From positions 1-30,500 of the forward strand of contig CAMEAW010000026.1 of NCBI GenBank assembly GCA_945911685.1: 30,500 nt of DNA, written 5' to 3'. The position numbers and the translations under genes were made by a program. Shown piece by piece: positions 18,680-27,858 of the stretch (positions are counted from its first letter, which is position 1; each line of letters begins with the position of its first letter). The notes beneath the pieces were generated by a model. That model was not told the origin of the DNA. It did not search any database and worked only from the letters and a program-made list of their open reading frames with translations. This DNA comes from Bordetella parapertussis (GTDB lineage: Bacteria; Pseudomonadota; Gammaproteobacteria; Burkholderiales; Burkholderiaceae_B).

Positions 18680-18786
18680 TTCACGAACTTAACTGAGCTT
18701 ATTTTGCGCAGCCTTGAGGCGATCAAACTTCGTTTAGCGCAGTCGAGTCAACCCTAGCGCACCTTGCTTGATGATGGCGCTACGAC
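18680..18786 (-). repeat. Decayed tandem duplicate of the resB 3' end
   Basis: Bases 18685-18737 match 18792-18844, the coding 3' end of resB, at 43 of 53 positions without gaps, offset 107 bp. Weaker similarity with small indels continues to about 18786, which suggests a ~107-bp head-to-tail duplication. Read in the resB frame, the copy gives FDRLKAAQNKLS and then a TAA, against FDRFKAALNKLSQVR in the gene. It lies in the resB-ccsA gap and is not itself a gene. Confidence 0.85.
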
Positions 18787-20907
18787 TTAACGGACTTGAC
18801 TGAGCTTATTCAGTGCAGCCTTGAAGCGATCAAACTCCCTGTTGAAATCGAGTGTACGCTTTTGCGATGTCATCGCAGCTAATACACGGGTGCCGTTTGC
18901 CTGTTCTGCTGGGCGCAACCACACCCAGATGCGTCGATCACGTACGTAGAACATTGTAAAAACACCCAACACTAACAACAAACACCCGAGATAAACAATG
19001 AATTTCCCTGGGGTACGACTCACTTGAAAAACACTGGCCTGCACATGGTTAAAGGATTTTAGGGTCAACATTAACGGGGCGGGGTACAGGGTCAAATCCG
19101 ATAGTGCCGCCACCGCCAATCTGGACCAGTTAGCAGATAATTCTAATTGCTGCGTTGAAGTACCTAACGCTGAGTGGCCCGCTCGTTCGCGCACGAGGCC
19201 TCTTAATTCATGAATGGCTGACCCGAGCAAACGGATGACGATATCGGCGGCACGCTGCTGCTCGGCAGGCGGGACATTGGTCTCAAGAAAACGAGAAATC
19301 GCTTGCAAGCCACCGGTGGCAAAGGTGTCGAGCGCACGCTGAGCAGAGGTCTGCAGGGCCTGTTGGTCGGTGGCGCTACCCTGATAAGTTCGAGCAAAGC
19401 GCTTCACCGCCTCGGCCCTGTCTTCAGGGCTGGCCAGCGCTGCGCGCACGCGCATGAACTCACCCGCCGTATCGTAGTCATCAACCGGCATGCGTAAGTA
19501 CTTAAAGCCGGGGCGGCCTGGCTCTTGAACACCGGCTAACAATACGCGCGAACCGTCGAGCTCGGCTGGCAGCATGTATTGGTGAAACGTCATGGCCTGG
19601 CCGCTTGCGTCGATCAAGCGGTATTCAACGCTTGGGCCAATGTTGCGCAGGTTTTTATTTTTCTTGCCCGCGGCGCTACCGGTGACGGAGGCGACGTGTT
19701 CGCCAAACTCTTTAGGCGTCGACGGCTCACCCGCGCTCAGATCTTCGACATTAATCGTGCGCAGCTTGGTGATTTCGGCTTTAAGTGTTTGGCCTGAACC
19801 GCCCAACGCGATGTCGCTCGCTTGCCCCACCAGGGCTTTTAAAGCGAAGGTGTCTGTGCCGGTGCCAGAGAGGGGATAGCCGATTAGCTCAACCTCGCTG
19901 CCGCCGTCATCAAAGCTTGATTGATAGACTGTAACGCCTTTGAAATGCAAAGGCTCGTTGACTTCGATATCAGCTTCGAATGTTTTACCGGTAACGGGAT
20001 CAGTGACTTCAACCTGACTCATAAAACGACTTGGCATGCCCGTCGAGTAATAATCCACAACAAACTTTTTTAAAGTAAGCGTAAAGGGTAAGGGCTGCAC
20101 CAAAGCGCCATCATCTACTGTAATAATTGCCGAGCTCCGCTTGCTGCCTTCTGGTATCAGCACGTTGGCACGAAAGCTTGGGTTGTCGACGGATAGGCGA
20201 CCACGCGCGGGTACATCTACGATCATCATGTTTTCGACGATGGGCGTTTTACCAAACAGCCAAACTTGCAGGCGGATGGGTAATTCGCTATCCAGCAAAC
20301 CACCCACGCAGATAATCACGATCGCAGCGTGCGCAAAGATATAGCCCAGACGATTGCCACTGCCGCGCTTGGCCGCTAATAACAGCGAGTCACCATCCAT
20401 GCGCTGACGCACCGCGTAGCCCTGCTGCTGCAGCCACGCCTGAACCGAGGCACCCGCCTGCGCGGGTTGACGGGTGGTATCGACTTCAATTTTGTGATGA
20501 AACGACCGCAGGCTTGAGGCTCGTATGTGCTCGCGAAAGGATCGCGCGTCTTTAAGCATTTTTGGTGCGTTACGGATCAGGCATAAGCTCGTCGACAACA
20601 CCAAGAACGCCATCGTGACCAAAAACCACCAGCTATTGTAGATATGCCAAAGCGAAAACTTATCGAGCACGTCAAACCAAAAGGGGCCAAATTGATCGAT
20701 GTAGGCGTTAGCCGCGCGCCCTTGCGCGACGACGGTGCCAATCAGGCTGGCCAAACAAATGAATACGAGCAAGCTAATCGAAAAGCGCATCGAACTTAAT
20801 AGTTCGAGCGTATTCGCCACGGCAGACGCCGAACGTGGCCCACCCGACCCCGCACTTGGCGAGGCATCGTTTGCGATGGGGTGAGTCAATGTACTAGGTG
20901 TGAGCAC
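18787..20907 (-). CDS. resB: System II cytochrome c biogenesis protein ResB
   Basis: Membrane partner of CcsA in cytochrome c assembly, with a large periplasmic domain. From a GTG at 20907 the product is 706 aa. The core begins VANTLELLSSMRFSISLLVF, the first helix of the family. Helices follow at IYNSWWFLVTMAFLVLSTSL and LGYIFAHAAIVIICVGGLL, then a long periplasmic part (about 200-620), then the last helix KFIVYLGCLLLVLGVFTMFY. The frame stays open upstream to 21042, overlapping the cytochrome c4 gene, but an intrinsic terminator sits in between, so I place the start after it. GTG 20907 or TTG 20889 are candidates, neither with a clear Shine-Dalgarno. A duplicated 3' end follows the stop. 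Confidence 0.92.
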   Translation of the reverse strand: MLTPSTLTHPIANDASPSAGSGGPRSASAVANTLELLSSMRFSISLLVFICLASLIGTVVAQGRAANAYIDQFGPFWFDVLDKFSLWHIYNSWWFLVTMAFLVLSTSLCLIRNAPKMLKDARSFREHIRASSLRSFHHKIEVDTTRQPAQAGASVQAWLQQQGYAVRQRMDGDSLLLAAKRGSGNRLGYIFAHAAIVIICVGGLLDSELPIRLQVWLFGKTPIVENMMIVDVPARGRLSVDNPSFRANVLIPEGSKRSSAIITVDDGALVQPLPFTLTLKKFVVDYYSTGMPSRFMSQVEVTDPVTGKTFEADIEVNEPLHFKGVTVYQSSFDDGGSEVELIGYPLSGTGTDTFALKALVGQASDIALGGSGQTLKAEITKLRTINVEDLSAGEPSTPKEFGEHVASVTGSAAGKKNKNLRNIGPSVEYRLIDASGQAMTFHQYMLPAELDGSRVLLAGVQEPGRPGFKYLRMPVDDYDTAGEFMRVRAALASPEDRAEAVKRFARTYQGSATDQQALQTSAQRALDTFATGGLQAISRFLETNVPPAEQQRAADIVIRLLGSAIHELRGLVRERAGHSALGTSTQQLELSANWSRLAVAALSDLTLYPAPLMLTLKSFNHVQASVFQVSRTPGKFIVYLGCLLLVLGVFTMFYVRDRRIWVWLRPAEQANGTRVLAAMTSQKRTLDFNREFDRFKAALNKLSQVR

Positions 20908-20920
20908 GATGTATTTATCT

Positions 20921-20950
20921 AAAAAAAAGGGGGTGTCTTTCGACCCCCCC
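20921..20950 (-). terminator. Intrinsic terminator after the cytochrome c4 gene
   Basis: On the minus strand a G-rich arm, a GTC-GAAA-GAC loop closure and a CCCCC arm are followed directly by eight T (20928-20921). The stem spans 20950-20929 with one mismatch or bulge. It ends the cytochrome c4 transcript just before the likely resB start. Confidence 0.92.
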
Positions 20951-20977
20951 TGACTTGCGTAGTATTGACGCAGATGC

Positions 20978-21679
20978 CTAACGCAAACCTGCTGCGTAGT
21001 CAGAGACGGCCTTAATGTCTGAGTCAGACATGCGATCGGCAATTTGGTTCATCATCGGGTTATTTGCACGGTGTCCGGCGCGAAACAACTTGAGCTGCTC
21101 TTCGATGTAACTAGGGTATTGGCCGCTCAGGCGTGGATATTGACCAGGAATTCCGGCCCCGTTCGGTGAGTGGCAGCCTGCGCAAGCTGGCACATTACGA
21201 TCAGGAATCCCACCGCGCCAGATTTGCTGACCGCGCTCGAGCAACTTTGGGTTGGTTGCCGTGGCAGGTTCTGTTAGCTTTTGTTGTGTGAGATACACCG
21301 CAAGGTTATGCATGTCGGCGTCGGTCAGCGGCGCAGCCATCGCGCTCATGACCGAAGGGGCGCCATCGACGCCTTTGCGCAAGGCTTCAGTCGTGCCTGC
21401 TTTAGGACGAAACTCGACGAGTTGTTTGTAAATGTACTCGTGTGACTGCGCGGCTATATTTGGGTTGACAGGAACGGTGCTATTACCCGCGGCACCATGA
21501 CACGACACGCAAGCCACGACGCCTCGCGCAGCATCGCCCTGTTCATAGAGCGTGGCACCCTTTGCGGTATCCGGCTTGGCTGGACCTGCAGCAGGACCCG
21601 CCGCAATACTTGGGGACATGGCAGATACGCCGAGCAGCAAACAGCTTGCTAGCGCTACCTTTAACAACAAATACTTCAT
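20978..21679 (-). CDS. Dihaem cytochrome c4
   Basis: Periplasmic c-type cytochrome of 233 aa with two similar domains, each carrying one haem. Haem motifs are C57-VSC-H61 and C166-AGC-H170; probable axial methionines lie in SVMSAMAAPL and NNPMMNQIADRM. A signal peptide (MKYLLLKVALASCLLLG, cleavage near an Ala-Ala at 26-27) directs export. The start ATG at 21679 is supported by GAGG seven bases upstream; the frame runs 26 codons further but without signal-peptide features. Its role is electron transfer, typically to a terminal oxidase. It sits next to the resB-ccsA maturation genes and is divergent from engB. A perfect TATAAT (21754-21749, minus) lies about 70 bp upstream. Confidence 0.95.
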   Translation of the reverse strand: MKYLLLKVALASCLLLGVSAMSPSIAAGPAAGPAKPDTAKGATLYEQGDAARGVVACVSCHGAAGNSTVPVNPNIAAQSHEYIYKQLVEFRPKAGTTEALRKGVDGAPSVMSAMAAPLTDADMHNLAVYLTQQKLTEPATATNPKLLERGQQIWRGGIPDRNVPACAGCHSPNGAGIPGQYPRLSGQYPSYIEEQLKLFRAGHRANNPMMNQIADRMSDSDIKAVSDYAAGLR

Positions 21680-21739
21680 TGAAGACCTCGACGCCGAGTG
21701 GGGCACAAAAACACCTAATCCACAAAAAACCACTGTTTT

Positions 21740-21765
21740 AGACGCTCGATTATACAATAGCGTCT
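21740..21765. promoter_or_regulatory. Inverted repeat enclosing overlapping divergent -10 candidates
   Basis: A 7-bp perfect inverted repeat (agacgct 21740-21746, agcgtct 21759-21765) flanks a 12-bp AT-rich core, cgattatacaat. On the minus strand the core gives TATAAT (21754-21749) for the cytochrome c4 gene. On the plus strand it gives TATACAAT (21751-21758) for engB. The -35 elements are poor on both sides. It could be an operator for a dimeric regulator, or a chance palindrome around a promoter. Confidence 0.5.
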
Positions 21766-21789
21766 GAACTGATTTTCTTAGGCCCTATA

Positions 21790-23426
<1,637 letters not shown>

Positions 23427-23431
23427 GGCGC

Positions 23432-24634
23432 TCAGGCGCTTGCTTGTGCGGCCTGGCGTTTGTGTAAGCGCCAGGCAAATACAATCGCCAAAATAGGCAA
23501 GCCAAAAATCCCGATTGGAAAAACCGCTGCCAAGTCTAAGTGGTCTACCGCGACAGACGCGAGGATCACTCCAACCGACTGGCCAAAAAACAAAAACGAC
23601 GCAAATAACGCGACGGCCGTGCCGCGTATCGCCGGAGCCATCTGTGTGGCGTGCGTTTGTAACACCGCGTGCAACAGGTAGTAACCAAGCCCTGACAAAA
23701 GGCTGGCTAGTACGCCCCAGTACCAAACCGAAGAGAACCAATACACCGCAAACGCAAAGGCCATCATGCAGCCGCCAGCGATAGCGAGGCGATACTCGCC
23801 AAAGCGACGTACAAAGGATTTCGCATAAAACGCATAAATTAGTGCCCCAGCAGCAAATAAACCACTGATGCCGCCCGCCCAAGCCACCGCGATGTCATGA
23901 CGCTCGTGCAAGTACGCCGGTACAAAAGCTAAGGGTCCAAAAACAAACGCCCCCTCAAGGCAGACAACGACCAACACAATGCGTGCCCAGGGCTGCGCCC
24001 ACACTTCGCGCACAGGATCTAACAGACGGATTGCACCACTGGCTGGCACCTCGACAACACTGTGGCGACGGGAAATCAACAACCCACCGACCACCAGATA
24101 AATCACCGCCAAAAAAACAAACGCCCAACGCCATCCAACAGTATCTGCAAACACCCCACCTAACAACTGACCAATCGCAATGCCAGAAATCGAACCTAAC
24201 AGATATCTCGCGAGCGTCGCCTGTCGCTGTTCGTAAGGGACATGATCGCCAATCCAGGCCATCGACAAAGGGATGATGCCCGCCGCCGTCGCCCCTGAAA
24301 TAAAGCGCCCTAATTCGAGGACGCTTAGGGTTGGCGCAAAGGCCACCAACAGACTACCCGCCGCACAACCAAGCGTTGCCAACGACAAAACGAGAAACTT
24401 ACCGTAACGATCCCCGACTGGGCCGTAGAAAAACTGCATGACCCCATAGGCAATCGAAAAATAAGTGACTGCGCTTGAGGCTTGAGCCGTGCGCACATTG
24501 AACTCGTTTGCAAATACTGGTAACAAGGGATCGCAAATGCGAAATGCGCTAGAGCTTGCAAACGCCGCTAGCGCTAGCAAGATAATGACCGGCGTGGTCG
24601 ACGTCGATGCGCTGGGCAGTGGCTGTGAAGTCAT
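23432..24634 (-). CDS. MFS transporter, YnfM-like
   Basis: 400-aa major facilitator with about 12 membrane helices. The N-half has FRICDPLLPVFANEF in TM1 and motif A as GPVGDRYGKFLVL, patterns seen in YnfM-type proton-linked carriers. The motif C-like region of TM5 reads LLGSISGIAIGQLLGG. The start ATG at 24634 follows dsbD by 64 bp on the same strand, so it may be the last gene of a cutA-dsbD-MFS unit. No substrate can be inferred. Its 3' codons contain an inverted repeat (23451-23476). Confidence 0.88.
   Translation of the reverse strand: MTSQPLPSASTSTTPVIILLALAAFASSSAFRICDPLLPVFANEFNVRTAQASSAVTYFSIAYGVMQFFYGPVGDRYGKFLVLSLATLGCAAGSLLVAFAPTLSVLELGRFISGATAAGIIPLSMAWIGDHVPYEQRQATLARYLLGSISGIAIGQLLGGVFADTVGWRWAFVFLAVIYLVVGGLLISRRHSVVEVPASGAIRLLDPVREVWAQPWARIVLVVVCLEGAFVFGPLAFVPAYLHERHDIAVAWAGGISGLFAAGALIYAFYAKSFVRRFGEYRLAIAGGCMMAFAFAVYWFSSVWYWGVLASLLSGLGYYLLHAVLQTHATQMAPAIRGTAVALFASFLFFGQSVGVILASVAVDHLDLAAVFPIGIFGLPILAIVFAWRLHKRQAAQASA
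23451..23476. other. Hairpin near the convergent hemB/MFS 3' ends
   Basis: Perfect 8-bp inverted repeat (gcctggcg 23451-23458, cgccaggc 23469-23476), extendable by two pairs, inside the last codons of the MFS gene and 25 bp after the hemB stop. No T-run follows on the plus strand, so a terminator role for hemB is only possible. Confidence 0.4.
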
Positions 24635-24698
24635 GAAGCGTGAAGTCTTTGAGGCATAGTGAAAGTCATTTACTCACCGAGTGCCCGCATCTGTCTAC

Positions 24699-26810
24699 TT
24701 ATTTCAGTGAAAGTACGCGATCAAGGTTTGCTGCAAAACGGTTGGCATCCTGAAATCCAACCACTCGCACGTCTTTTCGTTCACGCCCACCTGACTCAAA
24801 AAAAATGATGCCTGGCGGCCCAAAAAGTTTGAACCGCTTAAGCAGCGCGCGATCCTCTGCGTTATTTGCGGTCACATCGGCTTGCAGCAACAGTAACTGA
24901 TCCATCCGCTGCGCCACATTGGGTTTAGTGAAGGTGAAGGCTTCCATCTCTTTGCACGATACGCACCAGTCGGCATAAAAATCGAGCATCACCGGACGCG
25001 TGGACTGGGCCAGCTCAGTGTCGAGTTCGGCGATTGAACGAATACGCTTAAAAGGTGGATGCGCGCCGGCAGACGACAAGGCAGACTGCGCACGCGGCGC
25101 TGTGGGGGATGACTGATCACTTGCTTGACCTAGCAACATATTTTTTGATGAACTTGCTGTTGTTACACCGTCTGACCTGCTCGCATTGTTTACAACTGCA
25201 GTGGGGGCGCCTGATCCACCTGCATTCTTGTCAGCGATTGTGGAGAGTCCTGATACACCCGGATTTTTTTCAATCGTCACCGCAGCGACTGGGCTGACCG
25301 CTGCATTGTTACGGGCAAGATGAGACAAGGGCTGTAGCAACGAACGGCCACCGCTTGCAATCCCCAACAACCAAATCAAACACAATAGCGTCAGCAACAG
25401 CCCAAGTGTTTTACGCAATAAGCCGCTAAAGCCTGCCTCAGAGCCAAGCGCCTCAAACGTACGTAACAACACTGCCAAAAATAACGCCAAAATTGCCCAG
25501 CCAAGAATCTGTAACCACGTCGGCAGCATCGGTGTCACCATCCACCACGCGGTCGCAAACAACAACACGCCAAAAAACTGTTTCACACCTTCCATCCAGG
25601 TGCCCGTGCGTGGCATTAGCTTGCCCGCGGAGGCACCCATTAACAACAAGGGCACACCCATACCCCAAGCCATCGCAAACAACGCTGAGCCGCCCAACAA
25701 CACATCGCCTGTTTGCGAAATGTAAAGCAGGGCTCCTGCGAGCGGTGCGGCGACACAAGGGCCCACAATTAATGCAGACAACGCGCCCATCAAGGCTGCC
25801 GCCCCAACGCGACCACCCAAAATAGAATTATTTCTAATGCTCAGTTTGGTTTGAATACTTGACGGCATTTGAAACGTAAACACGTCAAACATCGACAGCG
25901 CCAAAGCGGCAAGTAACAAAGCAAACAGCGCCAACACCCAGGGCGTCTGCAACCAAGCCGCCAAGCCAGCGCCACTTAAGCCCGCTGCGACGCCAAGCGC
26001 GGTATAAACGACAGACATGCCGCTGACATAAGCCACGGCCAGAATTGTGCCGCGGGCACGAGAGACATGATGTTGTTCGCCCACTAGCAGCACAGACAAA
26101 ATCGGTACCATCGGCAGCACGCATGGCGTTAGCGCTAACAACAAACCCAAGACAAAAAATAGCAACACGATTTCAAGCAAGTCCGTCGAGCTCAATAGCT
26201 CGGCCAAGGTCAAATCGTTTTCAGCAAACACCAACTCGCGCCACTGCCCGTCTAGCAGCCGACCAAACAAGCTTTGGGAGGCTGGGGCAATCAGCTTGTA
26301 GCCCAAGGAATTTGCCTGTGTACTCAAGGTCACAAAAAAATCCATGGGGGGATAACACAGCCCCGCGCTCGCACAGCCTTGACCCGTCAGTTTAATTTTG
26401 TGGGTTTGGTCTGCCGCGCTGAGTGCTGCCTGGGGGGCGGCCCTGAGCGGCAAGAGGATTTCGATATCTTTAAAATACAGCTCCATCTCTTTGTTAAAAG
26501 TAGGATCGTATTTAACTTGTCCTTTTGGAAAAATTGGCTCGCCTAGTTTGAGCCCTGGCGTTTCGGCGACGAATTCAAACCGCTCACGATACATGTAATA
26601 GCCGGGAGCGATTTTGAACTTCAGGCTCAGGCTATTTTTTTCCGCGCCGACCACTTCAGCGCGCAACACGAAGGCCTTTTCTGGATCTAAGAAGCCATCA
26701 TTGTTGGCCTGCACAGTCGGATAAAACAGCACAAACGTTGCCACAATAAAGGTAACAACAAACGCGAGCGCCGTGGTGCGCTGGCTAAACCAGGTGAACA
26801 CCGAGCTCAC
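24699..26810 (-). CDS. dsbD: Thiol:disulfide interchange protein DsbD
   Basis: Carries reducing equivalents from cytoplasmic thioredoxin across the inner membrane to periplasmic partners, including cytochrome c maturation. 703 aa, against 565 in E. coli. Order: export signal/helix (11-30); N-terminal periplasmic domain with redox pair C146 and C152 (GQGCASAGLCYPP); eight-helix membrane domain with C230 (LTPCVLP) and C352 (GPCVAAP); a Ser/Ala/Gly-rich linker (about 500-580); C-terminal thioredoxin domain with C616-VSC619 (DFYADWCVSC). All six redox Cys are present. The GTG start overlaps the cutA stop (GTGA). The linker carries three degenerate 13-residue repeats, which partly explain the length. 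Confidence 0.96.
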   Translation of the reverse strand: MSSVFTWFSQRTTALAFVVTFIVATFVLFYPTVQANNDGFLDPEKAFVLRAEVVGAEKNSLSLKFKIAPGYYMYRERFEFVAETPGLKLGEPIFPKGQVKYDPTFNKEMELYFKDIEILLPLRAAPQAALSAADQTHKIKLTGQGCASAGLCYPPMDFFVTLSTQANSLGYKLIAPASQSLFGRLLDGQWRELVFAENDLTLAELLSSTDLLEIVLLFFVLGLLLALTPCVLPMVPILSVLLVGEQHHVSRARGTILAVAYVSGMSVVYTALGVAAGLSGAGLAAWLQTPWVLALFALLLAALALSMFDVFTFQMPSSIQTKLSIRNNSILGGRVGAAALMGALSALIVGPCVAAPLAGALLYISQTGDVLLGGSALFAMAWGMGVPLLLMGASAGKLMPRTGTWMEGVKQFFGVLLFATAWWMVTPMLPTWLQILGWAILALFLAVLLRTFEALGSEAGFSGLLRKTLGLLLTLLCLIWLLGIASGGRSLLQPLSHLARNNAAVSPVAAVTIEKNPGVSGLSTIADKNAGGSGAPTAVVNNASRSDGVTTASSSKNMLLGQASDQSSPTAPRAQSALSSAGAHPPFKRIRSIAELDTELAQSTRPVMLDFYADWCVSCKEMEAFTFTKPNVAQRMDQLLLLQADVTANNAEDRALLKRFKLFGPPGIIFFESGGRERKDVRVVGFQDANRFAANLDRVLSLK
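25162..25278. repeat. Three 39-bp imperfect tandem repeats in the dsbD linker
   Basis: Consecutive 39-bp units at 25162, 25201 and 25240 share ctga at positions 11-14 and a (g/t)(g/c)att-like block at 22-26. In protein order they read VTIEKNPGVSGLS, TIADKNAGGSGAP and TAVVNNASRSDGV, with Asn6 common to all. The period is exactly 13 codons, so the reading frame is preserved. Copies are strongly diverged. Confidence 0.65.
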
Positions 26811-27142
26811 CCTAAACCCTTCGTTGTGCAGCGTTGAACCCAGGCCAAGTATGGCGCGTAGCCACCTGCCACAGGTACGACCAGCGCTTCAGGCAGGTCG
26901 TAGGGATGCAGCGCCACCAATCGTTCGACCAGGCGCTCTTGGTGCGCGATGGTCGTTTTAATCACCAAAGGGATCTCTTGGGTCTCATGCATCGCTGACT
27001 CCCACTCGTAAACCGACAACACTGGTGCACCAATATTAATACAAGCCGCCAGTCGCTCTGCCAATAGGCACTTTGCGATAGTCTTTGCACACTCAAGATC
27101 TGGCGTGTTAGTCAAGACAAGTATGACATCGGTTGTTTGCAT
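26807..27142 (-). CDS. cutA: Divalent-cation tolerance protein CutA
   Basis: Small trimeric PII-like-fold protein, 111 aa, historically linked to copper tolerance; its biochemical role is unsettled. Family features are LVLTNTPDLECAKTIAKCLL, AACINI with the conserved Cys, VYEWESAMHETQEIPLVIKT and the C-terminal signature VVPVAGGYAPYLAWV. The ATG at 27142 fits the family start; an upstream TTG at 27184 would add 14 unrelated residues and run into the rplQ terminator. Its stop overlaps the GTG of dsbD, so the two are translationally coupled. A rplQ terminator lies upstream, so a promoter should lie in 27143-27182, but I see no clear one. Confidence 0.94.
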   Translation of the reverse strand: MQTTDVILVLTNTPDLECAKTIAKCLLAERLAACINIGAPVLSVYEWESAMHETQEIPLVIKTTIAHQERLVERLVALHPYDLPEALVVPVAGGYAPYLAWVQRCTTKGLG

Positions 27143-27182
27143 TGAAATACTCAGTTCGAATTGTTTCACTGACTCATAAGAC

Positions 27183-27209
27183 AAAAAAGCCTCTTTTCAG
27201 AGGCTTTTT
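27183..27209 (-). terminator. Intrinsic terminator after rplQ
   Basis: Stem gcctc/gaggc with a six-base loop, flanked by A-runs and T-runs (a6 at 27183-27188, t5 at 27205-27209). Read on the minus strand it follows rplQ by 20 bp and ends in six T. The symmetry means it could also act on the plus strand. Confidence 0.94.
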
Positions 27210-27229
27210 CACTGCAATCAACCGAGCAT

Positions 27230-27625
27230 TTATTCGGCTGAGTCTTCAACCACTTCGTCAGCAACGAGTGGGCGGTCGACGAGTTCCATGAACGCCATGG
27301 GTGCGTTGTCGCCTTGACGGAAACCCATTTTCAACACACGGGTGTAACCGCCATTACGCGCTGCATAACGGGGGCCGATGTCTGCAAACAACTTCAGAAC
27401 GATTTCACGGTCACGCAGACGAGCAAAAGCAAGACGCTTGTTTGCAAGCGTTGGAGTTTTACCTAAATTGATCAGTGGCTCGACAATACGGCGCAACTCT
27501 TTTGCCTTGGGCAAAGTGGTTTTGATAGCTTCGTGAGTCAGTAGGGCAACTGCCATATTGCGAAACATCGCAAGACGGTGGCTGCTAGTGCGGTTTAGTT
27601 TACGTAGACCGTGGCCGTGGCGCAT
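27230..27625 (-). CDS. rplQ: 50S ribosomal protein L17
   Basis: 131-aa large-subunit protein. The N-terminus [20 protein letters not shown] and the segment [22 protein letters not shown] are diagnostic, as is the end of the core ([24 protein letters not shown]). A short acidic tail ([10 protein letters not shown]) follows. Start ATG 27625 with AAGGAT a few bases upstream. It is the last gene of the ribosomal block, separated from rpoA by a 233-bp gap containing two hairpins, and followed by an intrinsic terminator. Confidence 0.98.
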   Translation of the reverse strand: MRHGHGLRKLNRTSSHRLAMFRNMAVALLTHEAIKTTLPKAKELRRIVEPLINLGKTPTLANKRLAFARLRDREIVLKLFADIGPRYAARNGGYTRVLKMGFRQGDNAPMAFMELVDRPLVADEVVEDSAE

Positions 27626-27686
27626 GGTGATATCCTTATTGAATCTATTTAGAGTATTTCTACTCGGATGGTTTCAGCTCTTCTAT

Positions 27687-27721
27687 CAATCAAGCTTGTT
27701 TAGAACAAACAACCTTGATTG
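27687..27721. other. 35-nt near-perfect hairpin in the rpoA-rplQ gap
   Basis: An inverted repeat of 8 bp (caatcaag 27687-27694, cttgattg 27714-27721), one mismatch, then 6 bp (ttgttt 27696-27701, aaacaa 27707-27712), closing on a 5-nt loop. It sits 62 bp upstream of the rplQ start. No T-run follows, so it is not a standard terminator; an RNA-processing or mRNA-stability element is possible. Confidence 0.75.
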
Positions 27722-27753
27722 CGGGCCGGTTTAAAAAATAATCTTGCTAATGG

Positions 27754-27786
27754 CTTGTTGACTGAACCTAAAGAGAAATCAACAAG
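27754..27786. other. Second hairpin in the rpoA-rplQ gap
   Basis: An 8-bp inverted repeat (cttgttga 27754-27761, tcaacaag 27779-27786) with a 17-nt loop, extendable past a one-base bulge. Read on the minus strand it lies between the rpoA stop and the stronger hairpin at 27687-27721. Function unknown. Confidence 0.5.
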
Positions 27787-27858
27787 ACCAATCACTACAA
27801 AAAACTCAAACTACCGCAACGAGGCAGCGACGGCAACCAAGCCGCCACTCGCGACCAA

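Noticed and set aside
18640..18680. CACAC/GTGTG hairpin in the resB-ccsA gap as an attenuator
   Set aside because: The stem is only five pairs and has no U-tract.
20908..21042. N-terminal extension of resB overlapping the cytochrome c4 gene
   Set aside because: It crosses an intrinsic terminator and has no membrane or family features.
24624..24655. Near-tandem gtgaagtc repeats at the MFS start downstream of dsbD
   Set aside because: Only two short copies share 8-10 bp; this can arise by chance.
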